Positions 1 to 7,206 of a stretch of DNA of 24,547 bases are shown here, piece by piece. The stretch spans positions 1 to 24,547 of the forward strand of contig DXZR01000032.1 of the NCBI GenBank assembly GCA_019419555.1, written 5' to 3'. The position numbers and the translations under genes were made by a program. The stretch is from Collinsella sp. (lineage in GTDB: Bacteria; Actinomycetota; Coriobacteriia; Coriobacteriales; Coriobacteriaceae). Each line of letters opens with the position of its first letter. Position 1 is the stretch's first letter. The notes under the pieces are model-generated. The model saw nothing but the letters and a program-made list of their open reading frames with translations, made no database searches and was not told the origin of the DNA.

Positions 1-167
1 TCGACACCGCCGAGTTCGCGATCCCCGGCCTTGACGACGAGTTCCGCGTCATCGTGTCTCCGTGGATCCTTTCCTCGCTGATCACCGATCGCCTTGCCGC
101 TTACTACGAGACGGTCACCAAGCACAACCTCAACTACCGTCGCTACTATCACCAGTTCGACTACTAA
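1..167 (+). CDS. 3' end of a probable SIS-domain sugar-phosphate isomerase/deglycase (partial)
   Basis: The frame that begins at base 3 is open from the window edge to a TAA at 165-167, giving 54 residues that end in RRYYHQFDY. The start lies outside the window. An aromatic, Arg-Tyr rich C-terminus of this kind recalls FrlB/AgaS-type SIS proteins, which deglycate or isomerise sugar phosphates in the cytoplasm. The next gene resembles FrlC, the partner of FrlB in the E. coli fructoselysine operon, and this supports the guess. The catalytic SIS core is not visible here, so the family call is an inference from a short tail plus context. Confidence 0.45.
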   Translation, partial: DTAEFAIPGLDDEFRVIVSPWILSSLITDRLAAYYETVTKHNLNYRRYYHQFDY

Positions 168-240
168 GAGCAAATAACGTTTGTGTAATCGGGCCTCGCT
201 CCTATATGGAACGGGGCCTCGCTTGGGTTGGAGAGTAATT

Positions 241-1077
241 ATGAGCTATCCCCAGCTTGCCGTCATGAATATCAGCCATCGTTATTTTGACCTTGAGGAG
301 TTCTTTTCTTCGGCGTCGGCTTCGGGCTACACGTGTTGCGAGCTTTGGACCGGGGCGATGCATCTGTATGTCGATTGCCATGGATACGATTCGCTCGAGC
401 AGGTGCGGGAGCTATCACAGCGGTATGGGGTTCGGATTGTGGGGCTTTGTCCCGAACAGAACAATCCCAAGCCGTGGAATATCGCGGCGCGCGGGAATGA
501 GGCGCGCACTCGCACGCTCGCGTACTTTAAGAACGTTGTGGATATCGCGGCGGAACTTGGAGCCGAGCAGGTCATGGTCTCGAGCGGCTGGGCATTTTTG
601 AACGAGCCGATCGAGGACGCGTGGGGTCGCAGCGCCTCGATGCTGCGTGTGATTGCCGAGCATGCGGGAGAGCGCGGCGTGCGACTGGTGCTCGAGGCCC
701 TACAGCCGGTTGAGTCGATGATCGTGAACTCGGCGGCCGATACGAAGCGCATGATCGAGGCAGTTGATCATCCGGCACTTAAGGCGTGTCTGGATTTGGG
801 CGCTATGGCGGTGGCGGGGGATACCATCGACGATTATTTTGATCTGCTTGGCGATGATGTCGCCCACGTGCATTTTGTCGATGTTGCGGCAGATGGCACG
901 ACGCATCTTGCCTGGGGTGACGGCGACCGCGATATGCGCGCCGACCTGGATAGGCTGGTGGCGCGCGGCTATCGCGGAGTTGTTTCGGCCGAGACCTATG
1001 ATTGGCGCTATTTCGCCAATCCCGCGGCAGCCGACGCTCAGGTTATGGCGGAGTACCGACGCGCGATTGGCGCCTAA
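241..1077 (+). CDS. Sugar-phosphate isomerase/epimerase, TIM-barrel (FrlC/xylose-isomerase-like)
   Basis: This 278-residue protein has the AP-endonuclease-2/xylose-isomerase-like TIM-barrel layout: YTCCELWTG near the N-terminus, VRLVLEALQP in the middle (metal-ligand Glu), CLDLGAMA, then HVHFVDV and a late VVSAETYDW (Glu). The order and spacing resemble E. coli FrlC, a fructoselysine 3-epimerase, although the exact substrate cannot be read from the sequence. The ATG at 241 is chosen because GGAGAG lies at 230-235, five bases upstream; an upstream in-frame TTG at 181 lacks a ribosome-binding site. It follows the preceding gene by 73 bases and is probably in the same operon. No obvious terminator follows other than the palindrome at 1122-1165. 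Confidence 0.8.
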   Translation: MSYPQLAVMNISHRYFDLEEFFSSASASGYTCCELWTGAMHLYVDCHGYDSLEQVRELSQRYGVRIVGLCPEQNNPKPWNIAARGNEARTRTLAYFKNVVDIAAELGAEQVMVSSGWAFLNEPIEDAWGRSASMLRVIAEHAGERGVRLVLEALQPVESMIVNSAADTKRMIEAVDHPALKACLDLGAMAVAGDTIDDYFDLLGDDVAHVHFVDVAADGTTHLAWGDGDRDMRADLDRLVARGYRGVVSAETYDWRYFANPAAADAQVMAEYRRAIGA

Positions 1078-1121
1078 GTGGGACAGGGCGCCGAGTTGGC
1101 GTTTGACGCTTTTTGAGAAAC

Positions 1122-1260
1122 GGGACGTGCTTTCCGCTTGAGGCTTCTGGCGGAAAGCACGTCCCAGAACAGGCGCTCAGAATGGGACACACTTTCCGCT
1201 GAGGACCTCAACCGGAAACCGCATCCCAGTTTTTGGCTGGCGGGCGGGACGCGCTTTCCC
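1122..1260. repeat. Array of GGGACGYGCTTTCC-type palindromic repeats
   Basis: The sequence shows a perfect 16-bp inverted repeat (1122-1137 pairing with 1150-1165, 12-base loop). A degenerate second copy follows (1183-1199 with 1212-1228), then a half copy at 1246-1260. All carry the core GGGAC...TTTCC. The layout resembles REP/BIME-type intergenic elements. It could also end transcription of the upstream sugar gene, but there is no T-run after the stem. Confidence 0.7.
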
Positions 1261-1337
1261 CTATGTTTCCAAATGAATACGCTATGAGCCGAGGAGGACG
1301 ATTCTCCCCGCAAACACTCTAGTATGCTAAAGTACCC

Positions 1338-1367
1338 AGAAGACCGGCGGAGCTATGCCGGTCTTCT
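1338..1367 (+). promoter_or_regulatory. Hairpin in the hisZG leader
   Basis: AGAAGACCGGC (1338-1348) and GCCGGTCTTCT (1357-1367) form a perfect 11-bp stem with an 8-base loop, 36 bases before the hisZG start. No T-tract follows on either strand, so an intrinsic terminator is unlikely. It may be a leader structure of the his operon. I see no T-box motif and no run of His codons. Confidence 0.5.
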
Positions 1368-1403
1368 GCTCTATATGAAACACAGCATGAGGAGGCTCAC
1401 CAG

Positions 1404-3119
1404 ATGACGGCCACACCGTGGGGATTCCGGGACATATTGCCCGAGGAGGCTCAGGCGCGCGAGGAGATCACATGTACGGTGAAGGGCTGCTTTAGGGAGC
1501 ATCATTACCTGCCGGTCGAGACGCCGCTGCTCGAGGACAAGGGCTCGCTCGAGGAAGGCGGCCGCATTGCGGACACGCCGTTTAAGCTCTTTGACGATGA
1601 TGGCCGCCTGCTGGTGGTCCGTCCCGACAACACGCTGCCGATCGTGCGCTTGGTTTCGACCCGTATGCGCGCTGCCGACTTGCCTCTGCGCTTACGTTAC
1701 GAGGCGCCGGTGGTTCGCGAGTGTCAGCGCAATGCCGGTGGTTCGCGCCAGTTTACGCAGTTGGGCTTTGAGCTTATCGGCGCGGGCGATACCTCGGGCG
1801 ATGTCGAGATTGTCTCGCTGGTCGCCGAGGCCGTGCGCGAGCTGGCACTTCCCGATGCGCGCATTATCGCAGGCAGCGTGCGTCCTTTTAAGGAATTGCT
1901 CGCGGTATGCGAGGATCGTGAGCTGGCTGCCGAGGCCCTGCGCTGCGTGCATGCCAACGACTTTGTGGGCCTCGATGCCCGCGTGGCTGCCAGCGCCGAG
2001 TCCGATGCCGTCAAGGCCGCCATTAGCGAGCTGCCGCGCCTGCACGGTGGTGCCGAGGTGCTCGACCGCGTGGATGCGCTGCTGGAGGCTGCCGGCATCG
2101 TCGCGCCGCTGACGCGCGAGCTGCGTGCCCTGGTCGAGGGCCTGGCTCCCGAGGACGCCCAGGTGCTGTCCTTCGACTTCTCCATCATGAATTCTTTTGA
2201 TTACTACACGGGTCTGGTCTTTAAGGCCTATGCCGGCGGCCTGCCCGATCCGGTCGGTTCGGGCGGACGCTACGACTCCATCTTTACCGGTGCGTTTGGC
2301 GACGGTATCGAGGTGCCGGCGGCGGGCTTCGCCTTTTCGCTCGAGCGTCTGGAGGCCGTGCGCACCTCGGCCGAGGACGCCGCTTCCGATGGCGACCACG
2401 CCGTGGGCCGTGGCGCCGAGGGGCCGCTGCGTATCGCCGTGCCCAAGGGCTCGCTTAAGGCCGACACGCTCGACGTGCTCGAGACCGCGGGCCTGGACGT
2501 CTCCGAGCTGCGTGACCCCGGCCGTCACCTGATCGTGCGCGGCCGCGACACGCGTGTCGGCGAGGGCGCGGTCGGCGATATCGAGTTTGTCATCGTGCGC
2601 CCCAGCGACGCGCCTGCTTTTGTGGGCTGTGGCGGTGCCGATTGCGGCATCTGCGGTTGGGATTCGCTTATCGAGGCAGACCTCAACCTGCTGCAGCTGG
2701 TCGACCTGGGCTATGGCCTGTGCACCTTTATCGAGGCGGAGCCCGCATGGCGCGCCGGTCAGGCCGAGCGCAACTATGCTCGCCGCGGGTCGCTTCGCGT
2801 GGCAACCAAGTATCCGCGCATCGCGAGTGCCTGGTATGCCGAGCGAGGCGTGAACGCCGACATAGTTTCGCTGCACGGCAACATCGAGTTGGGCCCCATC
2901 GTCGGCATGACCGATCGCATCGTGGACATTACCGCCACGGGTGCCACGCTGCGCGACAACGACCTGGTCATCACCGGGCGCATCATGGACTGCACGGCCC
3001 GCTTCTTTGTCAATCCGGGTGCTGCGCGCCTGGATCCGCGCGTACGCAATCTGGCAGATCGCTTGGCCGCGGCCGTTAAGGACAAGCATTTTGAGCCCGT
3101 CGCGGGCTCGGCACAATAG
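1404..3119 (+). CDS. hisZG: Fused ATP phosphoribosyltransferase: HisZ regulatory domain + HisG catalytic domain
   Basis: One uninterrupted 571-residue frame carries both halves of short-form ATP phosphoribosyltransferase, the first step of histidine synthesis (ATP + PRPP). Residues 1 to about 320 are HisZ, a class II synthetase-like fold with TPWGFRDILP, RPDNTLPIVRL, FDYYTGLVFKAY and GSGGRYD. The region that carries the catalytic Arg in true HisRS reads IMNSFDYY here, so this is HisZ rather than HisS. Residues 321-341 are a polar linker. Residues 342-571 are HisG: LRIAVPKGSL, VRPSDAP, ATKYPRIA, and the PRPP-loop equivalent DITATGATL at 508-516. Free short HisG proteins are about 200-220 residues and HisZ about 320-390, so both domains look complete. 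ATG 1404 has GAGGAGG eight bases upstream. HisG is usually feedback-inhibited by histidine through HisZ; the fusion fixes their ratio (inference). Confidence 0.93.
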   Translation: MTATPWGFRDILPEEAQAREEITCTVKGCFREHHYLPVETPLLEDKGSLEEGGRIADTPFKLFDDDGRLLVVRPDNTLPIVRLVSTRMRAADLPLRLRYEAPVVRECQRNAGGSRQFTQLGFELIGAGDTSGDVEIVSLVAEAVRELALPDARIIAGSVRPFKELLAVCEDRELAAEALRCVHANDFVGLDARVAASAESDAVKAAISELPRLHGGAEVLDRVDALLEAAGIVAPLTRELRALVEGLAPEDAQVLSFDFSIMNSFDYYTGLVFKAYAGGLPDPVGSGGRYDSIFTGAFGDGIEVPAAGFAFSLERLEAVRTSAEDAASDGDHAVGRGAEGPLRIAVPKGSLKADTLDVLETAGLDVSELRDPGRHLIVRGRDTRVGEGAVGDIEFVIVRPSDAPAFVGCGGADCGICGWDSLIEADLNLLQLVDLGYGLCTFIEAEPAWRAGQAERNYARRGSLRVATKYPRIASAWYAERGVNADIVSLHGNIELGPIVGMTDRIVDITATGATLRDNDLVITGRIMDCTARFFVNPGAARLDPRVRNLADRLAAAVKDKHFEPVAGSAQ

Positions 3120-3224
3120 CGCGAGCGCGCACGGGCGCCCCAACGTACGGGCTGCGGGCCGATTGGCGCCGCCGCCCGGCCTCTCGTTTTTCGAACACAA
3201 CCTCGACCGATAGGGGATACCGAT

Positions 3225-4661
3225 ATGAAGACCATCAAGCTTGCTCCCGGTGAGCGCCTCGTTACCAACCAGCTCAACCGCAAGGGCGTGCTGCCGCAAA
3301 ACATCATCGACGCCGCCCGCGATATCGTGGCCAACGTGCGTGCCAACGGGGATGCCGCGGTGCGCGATTACTGTCAGCGTTTTGACGGCGTTGAGCTGCA
3401 GAGCTTCCGTCTGCCGCAAGAGCAGATCGATGCCGCGCTCGAAGGCCTCGATCCCGCCTTTGTCGCGGCGCTCGAAAAGGCCGCGCGTCAGATTCGCGAA
3501 TTCCACCAGCGCGAGGTCGAGCAGAGCTGGTTTACCACGCGCCCGGACGGCACGATACTCGGCGTTAAGGTGACCCCGCTCGCGGCGGCTGGCATCTATG
3601 TGCCGGGCGGTCGCGCGCAGTATCCCTCCACGGTGCTCATGAATGCCATTCCCGCCAAGGTTGCCGGCGTCAAGCGCGTGGTTATGGTGACCCCGCCGCA
3701 AAAAGACGGCCTGATCAGCCCCCACACGCTTGCCGCGGCAAAGCTCGGCGGCGTGGACGAAATCTATATGGTGGGCGGCGCTCAGGCCGTGGCCGCGCTG
3801 GCGTACGGTACCGAGACCATTCCGCGTGTCGATAAAATCACCGGTCCGGGCAACGCCTTTGTCGCTGCGGCCAAGCAGATTGTCTCGGGCGACGTGGGAA
3901 TCGACATGGTCGCTGGCCCCTCCGAGGTCTGCGTACTGGCCGATGCCACGGCCAAGCCCATGGTGGTCGCGGCAGACCTGATGGCCCAGGCCGAGCACGA
4001 TCCGCTGGCAGCCTGCTATCTGGTGACTTGCGACGAGCAGTTTGCGCGCGAGGTCGAGGCTGGTATCGACATTCTGGTGGCGCAGTCGCCGCGTGCCGAG
4101 ATCACGCGCGCCTCGCTCGACAACGAAGGCACCATCGTGGTGGCCGCCGACATGGCTGCCGCCGTCGAGGCCGTGAACACCGTGGCGCCTGAGCACCTTG
4201 AGCTGCACTGCAAGGATGCGATGGGCCTGCTCGGCGGCATTCGCAACGCCGGCGCCATCTTTGTGGGCGCTTGGAGCTCCGAGCCGCTCGGCGATTACGT
4301 TGCCGGTCCCAACCACACGCTGCCGACTGGCGGCACGGCCATGTTCTCCAACCCGCTTTCGGTCGAAGAGTTCGTTAAGCGCTCGAGCGTCATTTGCTAT
4401 ACACCCGAGGGCCTGCTCTCCGACGCTCCCGCCACACAGCGTCTGGCCGAGGCCGAGGGCCTGTGGGCGCACGCGCTATCCGCCGCTCTGCGTCGCCGTG
4501 TGCTGGAACAGGGCGAGGATGCCGTGAGTGCCGAGTCTCTGGCCGCGGCCGACCTGACCAAGGTCGCTTGGCCGGGTGACGCCGTGGCGACGGTTGCCGA
4601 GGGCGTTGACCTGGCGGCTGCGGGCGCGGATGGCGTTGGCGCGACCGGCGAGGAGGCCTAA
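3225..4661 (+). CDS. hisD: Histidinol dehydrogenase
   Basis: This 478-residue protein catalyses the last two steps of the pathway, oxidising L-histidinol to histidine with NAD+. Zinc-ligand equivalents are visible at Q255 and H258 (MAQAEHDP), D357 (PLGDYVAGPNHTLP) and H416 (GLWAHALS). The catalytic Glu-His pair is E323-H324 (APEHLELH). The glycine-rich IYVPGGRAQYPS segment is also present. The family is normally about 430 residues; here roughly 45 extra Ala/Gly-rich residues follow the last conserved block and run to just before hisC. ATG 3225 follows AGGGGAT. A 105-base gap separates it from hisZG, the longest gap in the first part of the operon, and GAGGAGG for hisC overlaps its last codons. 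Confidence 0.97.
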   Translation: MKTIKLAPGERLVTNQLNRKGVLPQNIIDAARDIVANVRANGDAAVRDYCQRFDGVELQSFRLPQEQIDAALEGLDPAFVAALEKAARQIREFHQREVEQSWFTTRPDGTILGVKVTPLAAAGIYVPGGRAQYPSTVLMNAIPAKVAGVKRVVMVTPPQKDGLISPHTLAAAKLGGVDEIYMVGGAQAVAALAYGTETIPRVDKITGPGNAFVAAAKQIVSGDVGIDMVAGPSEVCVLADATAKPMVVAADLMAQAEHDPLAACYLVTCDEQFAREVEAGIDILVAQSPRAEITRASLDNEGTIVVAADMAAAVEAVNTVAPEHLELHCKDAMGLLGGIRNAGAIFVGAWSSEPLGDYVAGPNHTLPTGGTAMFSNPLSVEEFVKRSSVICYTPEGLLSDAPATQRLAEAEGLWAHALSAALRRRVLEQGEDAVSAESLAAADLTKVAWPGDAVATVAEGVDLAAAGADGVGATGEEA

Positions 4662-4662
4662 T

Positions 4663-5778
4663 ATGGCCGAGCTGATGCCGCGCATGAAGGAGCTCGTCCA
4701 GCCCTACCTGGCCGGCATTGAGCCCTATGATCCCAACTTCACGCCCACGCGCATCAACCTTTCGGCCAACGAGAACACCTATCCCGTGCCGGCCGGCGTG
4801 CGCGAGGCGATTGATGCAGCCCTGGCTGCCACGCCGCTCAACCGTTATCCCGACCCCATGTCCAACGACCTGCGCGATGAGCTTGCTGCTTGGCATGGCG
4901 TGACGCGCGAGAATATCTGCGTGGGCAACGGCGGTGACGAGCTGCTCTATAACTACTTGCTGGCGTTTGGCGGCGCGGGGCGGACCCTGCTCAACTGCCC
5001 GCCGTGCTTTAGCGAGTATGCGTTCTTTGCGTCGCTGTGCCAGACCGAGGTGCGCGACGTGTGGCGCGACCCGGCGACCTTTGAGCTCGACCAGGCGGCG
5101 GTGCTTGCAGCGGCTCCCGAGTGCAATCTGGCGATCGTGACCTCGCCCAACAATCCCACGGGTGACGTGGCGCCGCTCGACTTTGTTGCGGCTCTGTGCG
5201 ATGCCTGCCCTGGCATGGTGATGGTCGACGAGGCCTACGTGGAGTTTGCCGACGATTCGTTTGGCGCGGCCACCACGGCGCAGGGGCTTATCGCCGAGCA
5301 TCCCAACCTGGCGATTCTGCATACGCTGTCCAAGGCGTTCGGCGCCGCCGGCACGCGTCTGGGCTATGTGATCGCGGCGCCTGAGGTCATCGATGTGTTT
5401 GCGGCGATTCGCCAGATCTACTCGGTTAACGTGCTGAGCCAGGCCGCCGCGCTTGCCTGCGTGCGTGCCCGTGATGCCTACGCACCTGTGGTGGCGCAGG
5501 TCGCATCCGAGCGCGAGCGCGAGCTGTGCGCCCTGCGCGCGATGGCTACCGAGGGCCTGCCCGTGGAGGCATGGCCGAGCGCGGCGAACTTTGTGCTCGT
5601 GCGTACGCCGCATGCCACGCGCGTGCGCGAGCGCCTACGCGACGAGTATTCGATTTTGGTGCGCGACTTTAGCTATGCGCCGGGGCTTGCGGACTGTCTG
5701 CGCATTACCGTGGGCACGCCGCAGGAAAACGATGAGGTACTGGCTGCGTTTGCCGTGCTGGTGAAGGAGGAGATCTAG
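4663..5778 (+). CDS. hisC: Histidinol-phosphate aminotransferase
   Basis: This 371-residue PLP enzyme of fold type I converts imidazole-acetol phosphate and glutamate to histidinol phosphate. Key features are LSANENTYP near the N-terminus, SPNNPTG at 161-167, D189 and Y192 in MVDEAYVEF, the PLP-binding Lys224 in TLSKAFGAAGTRLGY, and the carboxylate-binding Arg346 (LRITVG). ATG 4663 is chosen because it lies one base after the hisD stop and six bases after GAGGAGG (4650-4656). An upstream in-frame GTG at 4576 would overlap hisD and lacks family similarity. Its TAG stop is directly followed by the hisB ATG, so the two are probably translationally coupled. Confidence 0.96.
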   Translation: MAELMPRMKELVQPYLAGIEPYDPNFTPTRINLSANENTYPVPAGVREAIDAALAATPLNRYPDPMSNDLRDELAAWHGVTRENICVGNGGDELLYNYLLAFGGAGRTLLNCPPCFSEYAFFASLCQTEVRDVWRDPATFELDQAAVLAAAPECNLAIVTSPNNPTGDVAPLDFVAALCDACPGMVMVDEAYVEFADDSFGAATTAQGLIAEHPNLAILHTLSKAFGAAGTRLGYVIAAPEVIDVFAAIRQIYSVNVLSQAAALACVRARDAYAPVVAQVASERERELCALRAMATEGLPVEAWPSAANFVLVRTPHATRVRERLRDEYSILVRDFSYAPGLADCLRITVGTPQENDEVLAAFAVLVKEEI

Positions 5779-6366
5779 ATGGGCCGTTATGCCGAGGTGA
5801 CCCGCAAGACGGGGGAGACCGACATTGTCGTCAAACTCGACCTGGATGGAACCGGTACGTGCGATATCTCGACCGGCGTGCCGTTTTTCGACCACATGCT
5901 CAACGCCTTTGGCCGCCATGGCCTGTTCGATTTGACGGTACATGCGGTAGGCGACGTTGAGGTCGACGCGCATCACACCGTCGAGGACACGGGCATTGTG
6001 TTGGGCGAGGCGTTTTGCCGGGCGCTGGGCGACAAAGCGGGTATTACGCGCTTTGCCGATGCGGCGATCGCCATGGACGAGACGCTCGTGATGGCCGCCG
6101 TGGACATTTCGGGTCGTGGCCAGGCCTATTGCGAGCTGCCCGTGCCGACCGAGCGCGTGGGTAGCTTCGATACTGAGCTAGCCGTCGAGTTCTTCTATGC
6201 CTTCGCGCGTGACGCCAAGCTCACGCTGCACGTGCGCGAGCTGGCGGGCGGCAACTCGCACCACATTATCGAAGCCGCCTTTAAGGCCGTGGGCCGCACG
6301 ATGCGCCGCGCCTGCGAGCTCGATCCCCGCGTGCAGGGCATCCCCAGCACCAAGGGCTCGCTGTAA
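5779..6366 (+). CDS. hisB: Imidazoleglycerol-phosphate dehydratase (monofunctional)
   Basis: At 195 residues this is the single-domain dehydratase, without the N-terminal histidinol-phosphatase domain found in E. coli HisB. The two metal-binding motifs are DAHHTVEDTGIVLGE (H65, H66, E69) and NSHHIIEAAFKAVGR (H161, H162, E165). FFDHMLNAFGRHG at 37-49 is also conserved. It begins on the base after the hisC stop, with AAGGAGGAG just upstream inside hisC. The missing phosphatase step is most likely supplied by the PHP-domain gene at 9589-10500. A large inverted repeat starts one base before the end of its stop codon. Confidence 0.97.
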   Translation: MGRYAEVTRKTGETDIVVKLDLDGTGTCDISTGVPFFDHMLNAFGRHGLFDLTVHAVGDVEVDAHHTVEDTGIVLGEAFCRALGDKAGITRFADAAIAMDETLVMAAVDISGRGQAYCELPVPTERVGSFDTELAVEFFYAFARDAKLTLHVRELAGGNSHHIIEAAFKAVGRTMRRACELDPRVQGIPSTKGSL

Positions 6367-6479
6367 CCTGCCAAAAAGGGACAGGTTTATTTTGGCAGGT
6401 TTTATCTGCGGAAATGCTGTCTCATGTGGTGGGTGAACGTTTAACCGACCAAAATAAACCTGTCCCTTTTTGGCAGGTT
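6365..6479. repeat. Perfect 31-bp inverted repeat between hisB and hisH
   Basis: Bases 6365-6395 are exactly complementary to 6449-6479, with a 53-base interior. A smaller 10-bp hairpin is nested in the left arm (6367-6376 with 6390-6399). The arms carry AGGGACAGGTTTATTTT, a type of sequence I associate with REP-like palindromes linked to Y1 (RAYT) transposases; that link is from general knowledge and was not tested. The element fills the whole gap between two genes of the operon. Confidence 0.85.
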
Positions 6480-6504
6480 TTGAATGGGAAAAGGGAGGGG
6501 TCGC

Positions 6505-7206
6505 GTGGGCGAACCGAAGATCGTGGTGGTCGACTACCACAAGGGCAACTTGTCGAGCGTCGTGCGCGGGCTTGCGCGCGCCGGTGCCGCTGCCTGCACG
6601 TCGGACGATCCGGAGCAGATCCGCAACGCTGACGGCCTGGTCATCCCGGGCGTGGGCGCGTTCTATGACGCGATCGCCTTTATGCGCCAGAGCGGCGAGG
6701 CGGACGCGGTGCTCGACGCCGTTGCCGCCGGAACTCCGCTGCTCGGCATCTGCCTGGGCCTTCAACTATTCTTTGAGCGCGGCAACGAGGGTGTGCCTGC
6801 GGACGAGGGCGCGGTCGCCGACGGCAACGCCCCCGACCATGCCGACGGCCCTTGGGTCGATGGCCTGGGCATTATGCACGGTTCGTGCACGCGCCTGGAG
6901 TCGAGCCGTCTGAAGGTGCCGCACGTGGGATGGGATCAGGTGCACATGACGCCCTCTGGTGCGGCCGATCCGTTGCTCGCCGGTTTTGCCGAGGGCGCCA
7001 ACATGTACTTCACCCACAGCTACGCGGTGACCGACGATGCCGATGCCGCCGATGTGCTGGCGCGCACGCACTATACGCGGAGCTTCCCGTGCATCGTGCG
7101 CCACGGTAACGTGTGGGGTTGTCAGTTCCATCCCGAGAAATCCTCTGCGCTGGGTCAGCGCATCCTTAAGAACTTCGTGAACATCGTCGAGGAGGCCGGC
7201 CGATGA
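6505..7206 (+). CDS. hisH: Imidazole glycerol phosphate synthase, glutamine amidotransferase subunit
   Basis: HisH releases ammonia from glutamine and channels it to HisF, giving imidazole glycerol phosphate and AICAR. The class I amidotransferase triad is visible: Cys83 in LLGICLGLQLFF, and His209 and Glu211 in CQFHPEKSS. The oxyanion region VIPGVGAF is also present. The 233-residue length exceeds the usual 195-215 because of an acidic insert after the Cys motif (GVPADEGAVADGNAPDHADG). I chose GTG 6505 because AGGGAGGGG ends four bases before it; the in-frame ATG at 6484 would give 240 residues but follows the palindrome arm without a ribosome-binding site. Its TGA overlaps the hisA ATG (ATGA). 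Confidence 0.94.
   Translation: MGEPKIVVVDYHKGNLSSVVRGLARAGAAACTSDDPEQIRNADGLVIPGVGAFYDAIAFMRQSGEADAVLDAVAAGTPLLGICLGLQLFFERGNEGVPADEGAVADGNAPDHADGPWVDGLGIMHGSCTRLESSRLKVPHVGWDQVHMTPSGAADPLLAGFAEGANMYFTHSYAVTDDADAADVLARTHYTRSFPCIVRHGNVWGCQFHPEKSSALGQRILKNFVNIVEEAGR

Larger units (their letters stand above)
1078..1403. other. 326-base intergenic region before the histidine operon
   Basis: This gap holds no convincing gene. It contains a chain of GGGAC...TTTCC palindromes (1122-1260), an 11-bp hairpin (1338-1367), and the ribosome-binding site of hisZG (GAGGAGG at 1389-1395). The hisZG promoter should lie here, but I cannot pick -35 and -10 boxes with confidence. A 10-codon frame at 1375-1407 (MKHSMRRLTR) overlaps the hisZG start and is treated as doubtful. 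Confidence 0.6.

Noticed and set aside
1320..1403. T-box riboswitch or His-codon attenuator before hisZG
   Set aside because: No T-box AGGGTGGNACC motif and no run of histidine codons is present; only a simple hairpin is seen.
1692..4472. A 926-codon open frame on the minus strand opposite hisZG and hisD
   Set aside because: It is antisense to two clear conserved enzymes and has low-complexity His/Arg/Gly composition; long antisense frames are expected in GC-rich DNA.
4390..5613. A 407-codon minus-strand frame opposite hisC
   Set aside because: It covers a conserved aminotransferase gene and has no recognisable motif.
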